The notes: generated by a model from the letters alone, not told the origin. A stretch of DNA of 64,000 nucleotides from JAFAFN01 sp963707555 (GCA_963707555.1 CAVPQM010000024.1:124001-188000), one strand, 5' to 3'. Positions 37,170 through 47,194 are shown, counted from the stretch's first letter. A program made the numbers and translations.

Positions 37170-38099
37170 ATGTCGGATCAGACACCCACTCCGGAGCCGG
37201 TCCTGCGCGTGCTGCAGCTGAACGCCGGAACGCTGCTCGAGCACGGCTGGGAGGATCGTCGCCACGAGATCGTCGCCTGGATCGATCGCCTGCGGCCCGA
37301 CGTGGTGTGCCTGCAGGAGATCTGGGAGCGCATCGACGACCCGTCGACGAACACCGCACGCTGGATCGCCGATCACGCCGAGGGCGACTGGTTCCACTGC
37401 TTCGGCGGCGACGCGTTCGACGAGGCCCTGTGGCCCGACGCCGGGGTGCACTTCGGCTCGGCGATCCTGTCGCGCTGGCCCATCGAGACCACGGGGCACC
37501 TGCAGCTCCCGGTCGAGGACGACCCTGCGGACCCGTTCCCCGGGCTGGTCCCGTGGGAGCTCGTGCACGCCCGGACCGCGGGCCTCGACGTGTTCAGCTG
37601 CCACCTGGCCTCGGCGCCGGTGCACGGCCACCACCGTCGACGTCAGGTGCTCGCGATCGACGACTACGTCCGGTCGGTGCGTGGCGACCTCGACGGCACG
37701 ACGGCGACCCGCCGCCGGCGCGACGCGGTGCCGGCGATCCTCTGCGGCGACTTCAACGCCGAGCCCGACAGCGACGAGATCCGCTTCATGACGTCGCTGT
37801 GCGACCTCGAGGGCCGGCGCACCTACTACCAGGACGCCTGGCGCGTCGCCGGCGACGGCGGGCCCGGGTGGACCCAGCAGTGGCGCACCCACCCGATCGC
37901 CGCGGCGATCAACGTGCCGCGCAAGCGCATCGACTACGTGTTCGTCGGCGACGCCTTCAACCGGGTGGACGGCGCGGGCCGCGTGCTGTCCGCGCAGCTC
38001 GCGCTGCACGAGTCGCTCACCGGGGTGATGGCGAGCGACCACATCGGCGTGTGCGTCGAGGTGCTCTGGCCGCAGCGCCCCGGTCAGCCCGACGCCTGA
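37170..38099 (+). CDS. Endonuclease/exonuclease/phosphatase family protein
   Basis: 309 residues. Metal-site segments are LRVLQLNAGTLLEHG, VVCLQEIWERI, CGDFNAEPDSDEIRFM, and the C-terminal SDHIGVCVEV, matching the EEP superfamily (QE, DFN, SDH motifs). The fold covers nucleases, inositol phosphatases and sphingomyelinases; RKRIDYVFVG is typical of phosphodiesterases of this group. The precise substrate is unknown. The 3' end overlaps the convergent aminopeptidase by 16 bases. Intact. Confidence 0.82.
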   Translation: MSDQTPTPEPVLRVLQLNAGTLLEHGWEDRRHEIVAWIDRLRPDVVCLQEIWERIDDPSTNTARWIADHAEGDWFHCFGGDAFDEALWPDAGVHFGSAILSRWPIETTGHLQLPVEDDPADPFPGLVPWELVHARTAGLDVFSCHLASAPVHGHHRRRQVLAIDDYVRSVRGDLDGTTATRRRRDAVPAILCGDFNAEPDSDEIRFMTSLCDLEGRRTYYQDAWRVAGDGGPGWTQQWRTHPIAAAINVPRKRIDYVFVGDAFNRVDGAGRVLSAQLALHESLTGVMASDHIGVCVEVLWPQRPGQPDA

Positions 38100-39028
38100 G
38101 CGAACCGGTCGCACAACTCGACGAGCGCCGCTGCGTTCTGCGGGTCGTACATCGAGTGCCCGGCCAGGGGGTTCACGATGAGCTCCGCCTCGGGCCAGGC
38201 GCGGTGCAGGTCCCACGCGGACCGCATCGGGCACACCACGTCGTAGCGGCCCTGCACGATGCCCGCGGGGATGTGGCGGATGCGGTCGACGCCGTCGAGC
38301 AGCTGCGTCGGCGAGTCGAAGAAGCCGCGGTGGAAGAAGTAGTGGTTCTCGATGCGGGCGAACGCCTCGGGCCCGTCGGGGAACTTGCCCTCGTCGCTCG
38401 GCTCGAGCGTGCTCGTGGCCCGCTCCCACTCCGCCCAGGCCGCGGCGCAGCGCAGCAGCTCGGTCACGGTCGGTGCCGATACAGACGGCGGTGGTACGCG
38501 GCGATCAGGTCGTCGCGCTCCTCGGGCGGGATCGGTGCGAGGTAGCCCTCCCAGGCGTCGGGGAACAGGTGGCTGGCGCCGTCCTGGTAGAAGAACGCGA
38601 GCTCCTCGGGCCGCAGCATGAAGATGCCTCGCAGGACCATCTCGGTCACCCGCTCCGGATGCGTCTGGGCGTACGCCAGCGACAGCGTCGAGCCCCAGGA
38701 ACCGCCGAAGACCAGCCAGCGGTCGATGCCCAGGTGCGCGCGGACCCGTTCGATGTCGGCCACCAGGTCCCAGGTGGTGTTGTGGTCGACCGAGGCGAAC
38801 GGGGTGCTGCGCCCGCAGCCGCGCTGGTCGATCAGGACGATCCGGTACCGCTCCGGGTCGAAGAAGCGGTACTGCTTCGGCGACGGCGCCGCCGCCCGGC
38901 CCGCCGTGCAGCACCACCGCCGGCTTGCCGTCGGGGTCGCCGGCCTCGTAGACGGCGATCGTGTGGCCGTCACCGACGTCCAGGAACTCGGTGCGGCGGT
39001 GGTCGATCTCGGGATGCAGCTCGGTCAC
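38084..39028 (-). CDS. pip: Prolyl aminopeptidase, two frameshifts
   Basis: Alpha/beta hydrolase that removes N-terminal proline. Seen: oxyanion segment LHGGPGGG, IDQRGCGRSTPFASVDHNTT, nucleophile elbow VFGGSWGSTLSLAYA, cap region APIPPEERDDLIAAYHRRL, and catalytic HSMYDPQNAA. The RGxGRS and GGSWGS signatures are specific to Pip. The frame changes near 38890 and 38480; corrected length is about 314 residues. GTG start at 39028. It overlaps the EEP gene 3' end by 16 bases. Confidence 0.88.
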   Translation of the reverse strand: MTELHPEIDHRRTEFLDVGDGHTIAVYEAGDPDGKPAVVLHGGPGGGAVAEAVPLLRPGAVPDRPDRPARLRAQHPVRLGRPQHHLGPGGRHRTGPRAPGHRPLAGLRRFLGLDAVAGVRPDASGAGDRDGPARHLHAAARGARVLLPGRRQPPVPRRLGGLPRTDPARGARRPDRRVPPPSVSAPTVTELLRCAAAWAEWERATSTLEPSDEGKFPDGPEAFARIENHYFFHRGFFDSPTQLLDGVDRIRHIPAGIVQGRYDVVCPMRSAWDLHRAWPEAELIVNPLAGHSMYDPQNAAALVELCDRFAQASG

Positions 39029-39179
39029 GCCGACATCTTGGCCGACCCCGCGACGGTCGTCGCGCCGCAGAGAGTTCTCCAGTTCCGGCCCGTTCCCGCC
39101 GACCATTCGCTTGGGCGTCCGACAGGATCGGCCCGACGGAACAGCAGCGGGAACGGCGGATGACAGCGGGATCAGGCAG

Positions 39180-39682
39180 ATGACAGCGAAGCCCATCGAG
39201 GTGCAGCGTGCGGGGCTCAGCGCTGCGGTCGACCGGCTGTCGATCCACTCCACGGAGTGGTCCTGCGGTCGGGTGCTCGACGAGGGCCTGGACCTGATGC
39301 GCGACTGCTCCTGGGCGGACGCCTCGTTGCTCTACTCGGTCACACCCGAACGTGTGCTCGAGCTGTGCCGCCGTCCGCCGTCGGCCTCGACCCTGCCCGA
39401 CGAGCTGCCGCTCGACTGGTTCCCCTGGGACTCGCGCCGCTCAACCCTCAGCGCTACCTGCTCGTCGAGGACGCCGCGGCGCTGCCGTCCTCACCGGACT
39501 CCGACCAGACGCTCGGCGATCTGGGGATCCGGTCGTGCCTGCACCTGCCGATCCTCGAACGCTCGGCGCCGGTCGGCGCGGTGCACCTCTACTGGACCGA
39601 GCCGCGCCTCAACTGGGACGACCAGCGCGGCCGTCTGCTGCGCACCCTCGGCAGGTTCCTGCTCGCCCGAGCCTCGACCTGA
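39180..39682 (+). CDS. GAF-like sensor protein, one frameshift
   Basis: About 167 residues. The fold reads like a lone GAF domain: IHSTEWSCGRVLDEGLDLMR, then DCSWADASLLYSVTPERVLE, and after a frame change near 39435 LGDLGIRSCLHLPILERSAP with VGAVHLYWTEPRLNWDDQR. The arrangement of a strand-helix sensor core with C-x-H-L-P-I fits the family. No effector domain is attached, so it may bind a small ligand and act on a partner. Function unknown. Confidence 0.6.
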
Positions 39683-39722
39683 GCGCTCGCTCGACCTGAA
39701 CGGGGTCGTCGGTCGGCGCCGG

Positions 39723-40961
39723 TCACTCGGCCGGCTGGTCCTCGTCGATCGGCTCGTTCCGACTCACGCGACGCAGGGCACGCCGGAACGCGGACTCTCC
39801 CTGTGTCGCCTCGATCTGGTCGAGCTTGGTCAACTCGTTCTCGATCACCTCGTGGCGGTCGAGGTAGGCCGACACGAACGCCTGGATGACCGCTGCGGCC
39901 GGCAGGGCGAGGACCGCACCCATCGGCCCGAACAGGCTGGCCCCGGCGAGCGCGGAGCCGAACGCGACGGCGGGGTGCAGGTCCATCGTGTGGGCCGTGA
40001 TCTTGGGCGACAGCAGGTAGTTCTCGACCTGCTGGTAGATGAGGATCCAGGCCAGGACCCACAGCGCGGTGATCGGGCGGTTGACCAGCGCGACCAGCAA
40101 CGGGAGCGCCCCGCCCAGGTAGGTGCCGACCACGGGGATGAACTGGCTGACCAGGCCGAGCCACACGGCGAGGGCGAGCGGTGACGGCAGCCCGAGCGCC
40201 ACGAAGACGACCCATGACGTGACCCCCGCGACCGTCGCGAGCAGCAGGCGGGAGAACACCCAGCCGCCGGTCTTCTCGATCGACAGCTCCCAGAGGCGCA
40301 GCACCAGGTGCTGGCGGCGTTGGGGCAGCAGCGAGCAGACGTTGCGTCGCAGTCGTGGGCCCTCGGCGATCATGTAGTAGCTGAACAACATGATGGTGAA
40401 GATCTGGAAGACGACGGCGACTGCGGCGCCGGTCACCGAGAGCACCCGGCCGCCCATGTCGGTCGCCATGCGCGCCAGGTCGTCCTGGTAGTCGGCCAGC
40501 GTCTCGTTGAGCTCGGTCGAGGTGATCTCGGTGTCGAAGGTCTCGTTGGCCCAGTCGGTGACGTCGGTGACGTAGCCCGGAGCCTGATGCGCGAGGTCCG
40601 AGACCTGGCCGATGACGAGCCCGACCATCAGACCCATGAAGATGCCGCCGCCGCCGAACACGACCAGGAAGCACAACAACGTGGCCCGGCCGCGTTTCCA
40701 CCCGCGGTCCGCCAGCCAGTTCACCGCGGGCTCGACCGCGAAGGACAGGAACAGCGACACGCCGATCAGGCTGAGCAGTCCCGTCAGTCGACCGAGCGCA
40801 CCCCGGACCGCCATGAACGCGAGCACCGAGAACGCGACGGCGAGGATCGCCCGCCAGAACCACGGTGGCAACGACTTGTCGCCGACGATGCCGCCCAGCG
40901 CGCCCAGGTCGGGGGCCTCTCCGGCGAGCTCGCTCGGGAGCGCGCCCTGGTCGTCACTCAC
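39723..40961 (-). CDS. AI-2E family transporter (PerM-like)
   Basis: 412 residues with about eight transmembrane helices in the AI-2E/PerM pattern: SLFLSFAVEPAVNWLADRGW, GGGGIFMGLMVGLVIGQVSD, and the conserved LGLVSQFIPVVGTYLGGALP. A mid-protein hydrophilic loop (ETFDTEITSTELNETLADYQ) and a charged C-tail are normal. Family members export autoinducer-2 or other small molecules, and some are Na+/H+ antiporters; the role here is unknown. GTG start with GGAG about 12 bases upstream. Intact. Confidence 0.85.
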   Translation of the reverse strand: MSDDQGALPSELAGEAPDLGALGGIVGDKSLPPWFWRAILAVAFSVLAFMAVRGALGRLTGLLSLIGVSLFLSFAVEPAVNWLADRGWKRGRATLLCFLVVFGGGGIFMGLMVGLVIGQVSDLAHQAPGYVTDVTDWANETFDTEITSTELNETLADYQDDLARMATDMGGRVLSVTGAAVAVVFQIFTIMLFSYYMIAEGPRLRRNVCSLLPQRRQHLVLRLWELSIEKTGGWVFSRLLLATVAGVTSWVVFVALGLPSPLALAVWLGLVSQFIPVVGTYLGGALPLLVALVNRPITALWVLAWILIYQQVENYLLSPKITAHTMDLHPAVAFGSALAGASLFGPMGAVLALPAAAVIQAFVSAYLDRHEVIENELTKLDQIEATQGESAFRRALRRVSRNEPIDEDQPAE

Positions 40962-41060
40962 CGGTCAGCTCCAGCATTCCGCCACTCTCGCACGCCGCCG
41001 GTCGCGGTTCGTGGACCGGCGCCCGGAGTCGTGGGCCGCCGAGCACCGGCGCGGACCGAC

Positions 41061-41804
41061 TCAGTGGCCGAACATCATCATCCACTGCTCGAGCGACGTC
41101 GGCCGGAACACGACGTTGTTCGCCCGGGTCTCGCCCAGTCGCTGCGGCGCTCTGCGGCGAGTACAGGTGGCCGGGGAAGCAGCACGGCGTCGTCGGGGAC
41201 CTTGGCCAGGGTCTGGGTGAGGCTCGGTAGAGCGCCTCGGGGTCGCCGCCGGGCAGGTCGGTGCGGCCGCACCCGTCGAGGAACAGCGTGTCGCCCGAGA
41301 CGAGCGCGCCGTTCACGAGGAAGCACTGGCTGCCCGGGGTGTGGCCCGGGCGTGTGCAGCAGCTCGATGGGGATCTCGCCGACCATCACGACGTCGCCCG
41401 CGCCGTGCGGGACGAGGTCGCCGCGGCTGCAGCTCGGTCACCTTCGAGCACCCACTCGGCCTCGTCGGCCTGGACTGCACGTGGATCGGCAGCCGAGCGC
41501 TCGAGCAGCTCGCGCGATGCCCTCGATCTGGAAGCCCATCATCGATGCCGCCGCAGTGGTCGGGGTGGTAGTGGGTGACCAGCGCGCCGGTGAGCGTCAT
41601 GTCGTCGGCCTCGGCGATCGCCTGCAGCTCGCCCACGTCGTAGGCCGGGTCGACCACGACGCACTCGCGGGTCTGCGATCGCCGATCAGGTAGATGAAGT
41701 TGACCATCTGGTGGGCGATCCGGTCGTTCACGGCGAAGTCCCGGCCGGAGAGCAGCTGGTGGAAGTAGAAGCGTCGGTCCGTCGAGGCCGTGATGAGTCG
41801 TCAC
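41061..41804 (-). CDS. MBL-fold metallo-hydrolase, heavily frameshifted
   Basis: Metallo-beta-lactamase fold hydrolase of glyoxalase II/persulfide dioxygenase type. Pieces in three frames read RRFYFHQLLSGRDFAVNDRI, CVVVDPAYDVGELQAIAEAD, the metal motif LTGALVTHYHPDHCGG, IPIELLHTPGHTPGSQCFLV, SGDTLFLDGCGRTDLPGGDP and the tail VVFRPTSLEQWMMMFGH. There are at least six frame changes between 41775 and 41150. Corrected length is about 250 residues. The GTG at 41804 follows TAGCGT by 6 bases (leaderless). Substrate unknown. Confidence 0.78.
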
Positions 41805-41810
41805 GTCGCA

Positions 41811-41816
41811 ACGCTA
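41811..41816 (-). promoter_or_regulatory. -10 hexamer, leaderless MBL gene
   Basis: TAGCGT ends 6 bases before the GTG at 41804. It lies inside the last codons of the upstream PaaX gene. Confidence 0.4.
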
Positions 41817-42649
41817 CCGAGTGCCGCCGCCCGGCTCAGCCGACCAGCTCGCGAGCAGGCGTCGACGGTACGCGCGTCGTAGCGGTCGTACTCGCGGCGC
41901 AGCGCCGGCACCGGGCCAGTCGCGCGGGGGAGCTCGTCGGGGAGCAGCGGGTCGGCCTGGAAGTGGCGGAGCACCGCGGCCGACACGCACGAAGCCCGGG
42001 CGCGAGGGCGTCGGCGTCGCCGTCCTCGAGCCGCCGCGGCGAGCGCCGCCATCGCCCGACGCAGCTCGGTCGGCAGCGGCGGCCCACCCGTCGAGGTCCC
42101 ACAGCGACGCGGCGAGCGTCGGCGTCGTCGCGGTCGAGGGGCAGGTCGGGATCCGCGACGAACCACGTGCAGCGACCCAGCTCGTCGACCGCTGCCTCGA
42201 GCTCCGGGCGCCGCGGTCGCAGGTTGTCGGGACGCAGCCACACGCCCTCGCGCTGCTCGGCGAAGCGCAGCTGCGACCATCGCGGCGCCGCAGCTCGGCC
42301 CGTTCCGGTCGCGGCGCCGGGCGCCGGGCGCGACCACGCGCCAGTCGCCAGCGGCCCGACCACTCGCGAGTCGTCGGCCGCGCTGGCTGCGTCGCTGGCG
42401 GGCCTGGCGGGCGACCAGGTCGCCGGCGAGCGGGTACCAGCCGTCGCCGTCGTTGACGACCTCGCCGCGCGGCGACCATGCGGGACAGCGCCGTGCGCAC
42501 CGTGCCCTCGGTCAGGCCGAACAGCTCGGCGGCCCGCACCAGGAACGGACCGGCAGCGCGGCGGATCGGTGCCGAGCAGCGTCGACAGCCACGACCGACC
42601 GGGCGTTGAGCGGTCGCTCGTCCCAGCGGTCATTCGGCCGTCCGGACAT
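41814..42649 (-). CDS. PaaX-family transcriptional regulator, heavily frameshifted
   Basis: Repressor family known from phenylacetate degradation. The N-terminal wHTH is RAAELFGLTEGTVRTALSRM, after a frame-corrected leader RPLNARSVVLSTLLGTDPP. Later pieces are FAEQREGVWLRPDNLR and the C-terminal YRRRLLASWSAEPGGGTR. At least five frame changes are needed across 42600-41850. I set the start at 42649 (MSGRPNDRWDERPL), since it follows TAGGGT by 6 bases and matches the usual RPLxARS opening. Targets unknown; no phenylacetate genes are nearby, and related PaaX regulators occur beside fatty-acid or beta-oxidation genes. Confidence 0.72.
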
Positions 42650-42655
42650 CCCCGG

Positions 42656-42661
42656 ACCCTA
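42656..42661 (-). promoter_or_regulatory. -10 hexamer, leaderless paaX
   Basis: TAGGGT ends 6 bases before the ATG at 42649. Confidence 0.45.
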
Positions 42662-42722
42662 CCCAGTCGGCCGATATTACGACCGTGACTTCAGGCGTGT
42701 GATTCATGTAAGCGTGACGGTC

Positions 42723-43744
42723 ATGACCTCGAAGGCGTCGACATGGCCTCGACGATGCGTCGGTCCGGGCACCATGCTCCCCGACCGACGACGCTGCTGC
42801 CCGACGTCCTGCCCACCGACCGCCTCGGCCCCACGGGACGCCCGATCGGCCCGCTGCCGCGACGAGCTGTACCGCATCCACGACCTGCGCAACGTGCTGC
42901 AACGTCGTCGGCGTGTGGGTGCAGTCGGTCGGCGTGCATCGTCGCTGGCGCTCGTGGATCCGGACCACCCGCTCGGCTGGCGTCGTCGCGCTTGCGTTCC
43001 TGCTGATGGGCCGGGCGTTCGCCCTGCTTCTCGATCCTCGGCCACGAGGCCGCCCACCGGCTGCTGTTCTCGAACCGCAGGGTCAACGACTGGGTCGGCG
43101 CGTGGCTCGTCGCCTACCCGGCGTTCGTCCCGCTCGACGCCTACCGGCGCAGCCACATGGCCCACCACAAGGACGAGTTCGGCCCCAACGAGCCCGACCT
43201 GAACCTGTACGTCGGGCTACCCGATCACCCGCGGCGTCGTGGCGGCGCAAGCTCGACCCGCGACGCGCGCGGCAACTCGCGGCTGGAAGAACCTCAAGGG
43301 CCTGCTGCTCGCGTTCCGCTCCGCGACCGGCCCGCCCGATCGCCCTGCGCATCCTGCGCCTGGCAGCTCGTGCGTCTTCGTCGGCTGTCGCGCTCGGCCG
43401 GGCTACCTGGTGGGTCTACCCGCTGCTCTGGCTGCGCCGTGGATGACGGTGTGGCGGGTGCTCAACCGGCTGCGGGCCATCGCCGAGCACGGCGGCATGC
43501 AGCGCGTCGACCGACCGCCGGCTCACCACCCACCACGTCCGCCAGGGCTCGTGGGCCCGGTTCTGGATGGTGCCGTTCAACACCGGCTGGCACCTGGCCC
43601 ACCACGTCGACATCGGCGTGCCGTTCCAGAACCTGCCCCGCCTGCACCGCGAGCTCGAGGCGTGCGGCTACGTGCAGCCCGGGCCTGGAGTGGCCGACGT
43701 ATCGGGCGCTCTGGCGCCACGCTCGTTCGCGCGACGAGGGCTGA
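42723..43744 (+). CDS. Membrane fatty acid desaturase, heavily frameshifted
   Basis: Di-iron acyl desaturase family. Histidine boxes are seen as LGHEAAHRLLF, RRSHMAHHKDEFGPNEPDLN and WHLAHHVDIGVPFQNLPRLH. Other pieces are YRIHDLRNVLQ, VGAWLVAYPAFVPLDAY and the C-terminus LEWPTYRALWRHARSRDEG. At least seven frame changes (42870-43690) scatter it over three frames, but the three boxes are in order and correctly spaced. The start is uncertain: ATG 42723 or ATG 42743. It introduces double bonds into membrane lipids or other acyl chains; regiospecificity unknown. Divergent from the PaaX-type regulator, a likely controller. Confidence 0.78.
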
Positions 43745-43757
43745 CCGTCGAGAGCGG

Positions 43758-44589
43758 TCAAGCGCCGCTGAGCCCGCCGCCTGCGACCTCGAAGGTGAGC
43801 GCTGTGCCGTCGTCGAGCACCAGCCGCAGATCGGTGTCCTGGAGCAGCTCGCCCGACACCACGTTCGGCAGCTGCTGGATCAGCTCGTACTGCGGCTGGG
43901 GCGTCGGCGGGTAGGTGATCGTCGAAGGCGTCCCCAGCGTGATGGTCACGTCGGAGCCGTCGATCTCGAAGGTGCCCGTCGCGGTGTTCACGCCGTCGTA
44001 GACCTCGATCTCGTCCTGGCCGAAGGTGACCACGGCCGGCACCTCGGCCAGCGTGGCGTTCGCGGCTCTCGGTCGCGGTGGCCACGTCGATCAGTCGCCA
44101 CCGGGTGTCGCGCAGGTCGATCGCGGCGCGGCGACGGGCTCACCGACGTCGTACTGGAGTTCCCCGCTGGGGAAGGTGAGGACCAGGGTGTCGCCGCGTA
44201 CGACGGCGCGGGTCGCGGTCTCGACGAAGCCGAAGATGGCGTGCTCCGGGAGCAGCGGCTCGGGATAGGCCTTCCTGGTCGCGGCGAGCGGACCGGCGGA
44301 GAAGTCCTCGCCTTCGAGGGTGTAGGGCCCACGGGCGGAGTTGACGCCGTCGTCGAGCACGACGGTGTCCTCCTCGAAGGCCAGGCGCGGGACCTGTGTG
44401 CCGTCGAACTGCGTCTCGTCGGACCCGACCACCATCGAGCTCAGGTGCCAGTCGGTGTCGACCAGCACGTTCGCATCGTCGCCCGTCGCCTCGGGGACCG
44501 CGCTCGCTCAGGGGGGCCTCGTCACCCCCGGAGCAGGCGGCCGCCACCAGCGCCCCGAGTGCGACGAACGACGTCAGCAGGTGTCTCAT
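43758..44589 (-). CDS. Lipoprotein with two META-like domains, frameshifted
   Basis: N-terminal lipoprotein signal (MRHLLTSFVALGALVAAACS, lipobox AAAC). Two successive domains read LVDTDWHLSSMVVGSDETQF / LPEHAIFGFVETATRAVVRG and LRDTRWRLID / MPAVVTFGQDEIEVYDGVNT, with the DTxWxL opening of META/HslJ domains. META domains occur in envelope stress or inhibitor-resistance proteins; function here is unknown. The frame changes near 44490, 44130 and 44060; the corrected length is about 277 residues. The ATG follows TAGCAT by 7 bases. Confidence 0.65.
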
Positions 44590-44596
44590 CCGGGCG

Positions 44597-44602
44597 ATGC
44601 TA
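44597..44602 (-). promoter_or_regulatory. -10 hexamer, leaderless META gene
   Basis: TAGCAT ends 7 bases before the ATG at 44589. The divergent pheA -10 is about 40 bases away. Confidence 0.45.
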
Positions 44603-44642
44603 GGAGCCGAACTGCGTGTTCGAGGAGCGGCGCGGCCGCCGG

Positions 44643-44648
44643 TAGCCT
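44643..44648 (+). promoter_or_regulatory. -10 hexamer, leaderless pheA
   Basis: TAGCCT ends 6 bases before the pheA ATG. Confidence 0.45.
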
Positions 44649-44654
44649 CCGCGC

Positions 44655-45619
44655 ATGACCGACTCGAGCACCGCCCCGTCCGCCTCGTCGCCGTTGCGCG
44701 TCGGGTTCCTCGGTCCGGTCGGCACCTTCACCGAGCAGGCAATGCTGCGCGAGCCCGACCTGGCGTCCGCCGAGCACGTCGCGTTCCCGGTCATGACCGA
44801 GGTGCTGTTCGCGGCCGCCGAGGGCTCGATCGATCTGGGGGTCGTCCCGGTCGAGAACGCGATCGAGGGAACGGTCAACGCATCGGTCGACACGATGGCG
44901 TTCGACGTCGACGTGCTGGTGCAGCGCGAGCTGCTCGAGCCGGTGTCGATGAACCTGCTGGTCCGTCCGGGCACCCGGCTCGCCGACGTGCGGCGGGTCG
45001 TGTCGATCCCCGTCGCGACCGCCCAGTGCCGCACCTGGCTCCGTGCGAACCTGGCCGACGACGTCGAGTACGTGGCGGCCAACTCGACCGCCGAGGCCGC
45101 CCGCACCGTGGCCGAGTCCGACGACGGCGCGACCGCCGGCATCGCGAACGCTCGGGCCGGATCCGTCTACGGCCTCGAGGCCGCCGGGTCGACATCGAGG
45201 ACCACCCGGAGAACGTCACGCGCTTCGTCGTGGTGGCCCGCGAGGGTGTGCCGGCACCGACCGGCCACGACAAGACCTCGATCGTCGTCTACCAGCGTGC
45301 CGACCGTCCCGGGTCGTTGCTCGCCATCCTCCAGGAGTTCGCGGCACGCTCGATCAACCTGAGCCTGCTGCTGTCACGACCCGACCAAGACCTCGCTCGG
45401 CGACTACTGCTTCCTGCTCGACCTCGACGGCCACATCGCGGACCCGGTGGTCGCCGACTGCCTGCGCACGTCTGCGGGCGACCCAGGGCGGCGTGAAGTT
45501 CCTCGGCTCCTACCCCGCCGCCGGTCATGCGGGTCCCGCTGCCGCGCGCCGAGGCGGACGCAGGGATGGTCGAGGCGACCGAGTGGCTCCGGTCGATCAC
45601 CGACCAGATCGGCCGCTGA
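44655..45619 (+). CDS. pheA: Prephenate dehydratase, frameshifted
   Basis: Converts prephenate to phenylpyruvate for phenylalanine synthesis. Seen: VGFLGPVGTFTEQAML, LGVVPVENAIEGTVNASVDT, ESDDGATAGIANARAGSVYG, then VTRFVVVAREGVPAPTGHDK in another frame, and an ACT domain with the regulatory segment RPGSLLAILQEFAARSINLS and LGDYCFLLDLDGHIADPVV. The frame changes near 45180, 45390, 45480 and 45540; the corrected end is the TGA at 45617. Corrected length is about 320 residues, normal for a monofunctional enzyme with an ACT regulatory domain. Leaderless by -10 position. Confidence 0.9.
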
Positions 45620-45623
45620 GGGC

Positions 45624-46348
45624 TCAGGCCCCCTCGAGCGCCTCGGTGTCCTCGCTGCCGTCCGAGCGGCGGGTGCGGCGGATCTCGGCGCCGTAGAGCG
45701 ACACGAGACGGGCGACCGCGGTGGCCAGGAAGATCTGGCCGGTCATCGCCTCGATCACCGGCGATGCGACGACCCAGATCGCTGTGCGCGACCAGGTCGC
45801 CGTAACCGACGGTGGTCAACGTGACGAAGCTGAAGTACGAGTAGTCCTCGTTCGTCACCGTGTGACCGAAGAGCGGTGCGACGGTGACGGCGTCGACACC
45901 GGCGTAGAGCATCGTGAACAGCAGACCGATCAGGAAGTAGACGCAGAGCGCCCCGAGGATGGTCTCGACGTTCACCCGTTGCTGATCGATGACCTGACGG
46001 AAGACCGCCACCAGGATCACCAGGTACAGGGCCGCGTTGAAGAACGCCACTGCGCCGTGCTCGGTGGTCGCGGCCGGTGGGCGACGACGGTGTACACCGC
46101 GTACCGTCGAAGCCGATCGTGAGCAGCCGACCACGATCGGCAGCCGCTCCGGTCTCGCGACCGGGTCGTCATGAACGCCACCGCGACCATCATCAGCTGC
46201 AGGATCGCTCGCGGTCGCCCTGGCCCAGGCGTACTCCGAGAACCCGCTCACGATGAAGGTCGTGACGAGCAGCGCGAACAGCGTGCCGAAGCGCTCGGTC
46301 AGCTTCGCGGTCGCGGAGCGCCGCTGCCCTGGGACCGGTGTCCACCAT
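45624..46348 (-). CDS. Two-helix potassium channel family protein, frameshifted
   Basis: Pore segment FSFVTLTTVGYGDL has the TVGYGD potassium selectivity filter, preceded by a helix (VYFLIGLLFTMLYAGVDAVT) and followed by an acidic C-terminal tail. Upstream hydrophobic segments FGTLFALLVTTFIVSGFSEY and FFNAALYLVILVAVFRQV suggest further helices. Frame changes occur near 46320, 46210, 46100 and 45790; corrected length is about 240 residues. The ATG follows TACCGT by 7 bases. No RCK or cyclic-nucleotide domain, so gating is unknown. Confidence 0.78.
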
Positions 46349-46355
46349 GCATCGC

Positions 46356-46361
46356 ACGGTA
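46356..46361 (-). promoter_or_regulatory. -10 hexamer, leaderless channel gene
   Basis: TACCGT ends 7 bases before the ATG at 46348. Confidence 0.45.
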
Positions 46362-46506
46362 TCGGCGGCCTCGGCGGTTCCGGACCTGCGGACCGCCTGC
46401 GGACCTGCGCGTCGCCTGGTGGGATCGCCGTGGGGCGCCGATACCGTTGACACGAGGCACGATCGCCGCGAACGCGGCCGCCTGATCCGAGGTCGGAGCA
46501 CATGAG

Positions 46507-47040
46507 ATGCCCCACTGCGAAGCCATGATCGGCCCGACCGATCCGAGCTGCACGCGGCGTGCGGCGCCGCAGTGGTCACGGCACCTCGCCCCGGAGGCAC
46601 CGCCGTCGGCGCTCGGCGATCGGCACTCCACCCGCGGGCCCGGTCGGGAGCCCACCCCGGCGCGCCAGCGACGTCGTCGGCCACCGGCCGCGCCGGCCGA
46701 CCCGTGGGCGGTGCCGCCGCCGGGCGCGGAGTGGAGCGTCCCCGCGGGACCGAACCGACCGGCGTTCCAGCACCAGCCTCCCGCCCAGCCGTACGGCTAC
46801 CCGGTGCGGACCGGCACCCGGACGGGCGGGTCGGCCTCAGCATCGCCGCGATCATCTGCGGCGCGGTGGCGTTGGTCTTCTGCCCGCTCGTGCTCGGGAT
46901 CATCGGACTGGTGCTCTCGAGCCGAGCGAAGAAGCGCGGTGAGCCCCTCGCCGGCGTCGCCCGCATCGTCGAGCCTGGTCGGCATGGCGATGGGCATGCT
47001 CCTCGGCGCCGTGATCGCCGCGCGCTACTCGAGCTTCTGA
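46507..47040 (+). CDS. DUF4190-type small membrane protein, frameshifted
   Basis: The N-terminus is proline-rich (PPPGAEWSVPAGPNRPAFQH) after a short Cys-containing start (MPHCEAMIGPTDPSCTRR). The C-terminus holds two helices with the DUF4190 pattern: LSIAAIICGAVALVFCPLVL, GIIGLVLSSRAKKRGEPLAG and LVGMAMGMLLGAVIAARYSS. The frame shifts near 46600-46840 and 46975. About 177 residues. DUF4190 proteins are common in actinobacteria with no defined function. Confidence 0.6.
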   Translation: MPHCEAMIGPTDPSCTRRAAPQWSRHLAPEAPPSALGDRHSTRGPGREPTPARQRRRRPPAAPADPWAVPPPGAEWSVPAGPNRPAFQHQPPAQPYGYPVRTGTRTGGSASASPRSSAARWRWSSARSCSGSSDWCSRAERRSAVSPSPASPASSSLVGMAMGMLLGAVIAARYSSF

Positions 47041-47091
47041 CGGTCCATCGCGGCTGTAGCCGATGGATTCCGGGCCGTACGGCACGACGCG

Positions 47092-47097
47092 TACGAT
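47092..47097 (+). promoter_or_regulatory. -10 hexamer of the tRNA-Ser gene
   Basis: TACGAT ends 7 bases before the mature tRNA 5' end, so almost no leader needs removal. Confidence 0.4.
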
Positions 47098-47104
47098 GGC
47101 CGAC

Positions 47105-47194
47105 GGAAGGATGGCAGAGCGGACGAATGCACCGGTCTTGAAAACCGACGGGCCTTCACGGGTCCCGGGGGATCGAATCCCCCTCCTTCCGCCA
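47105..47194 (+). tRNA. tRNA-Ser (anticodon UGA)
   Basis: 90 bases including the encoded CCA. The acceptor arms GGAAGGA and TCCTTCC pair, the anticodon loop CTTGAAA gives TGA at 47139-47141, the long variable arm is typical of serine tRNAs, and the T arm is GGGGG/CCCCC. Reads UCA (and other UCN by wobble). Confidence 0.93.

Noticed and set aside
42743..42760. ATG at 42743 as the desaturase start
   Set aside because: Possible, but the ATG at 42723 has a TAAGCG element 8 bases upstream; neither is well supported, so the longer one was kept.
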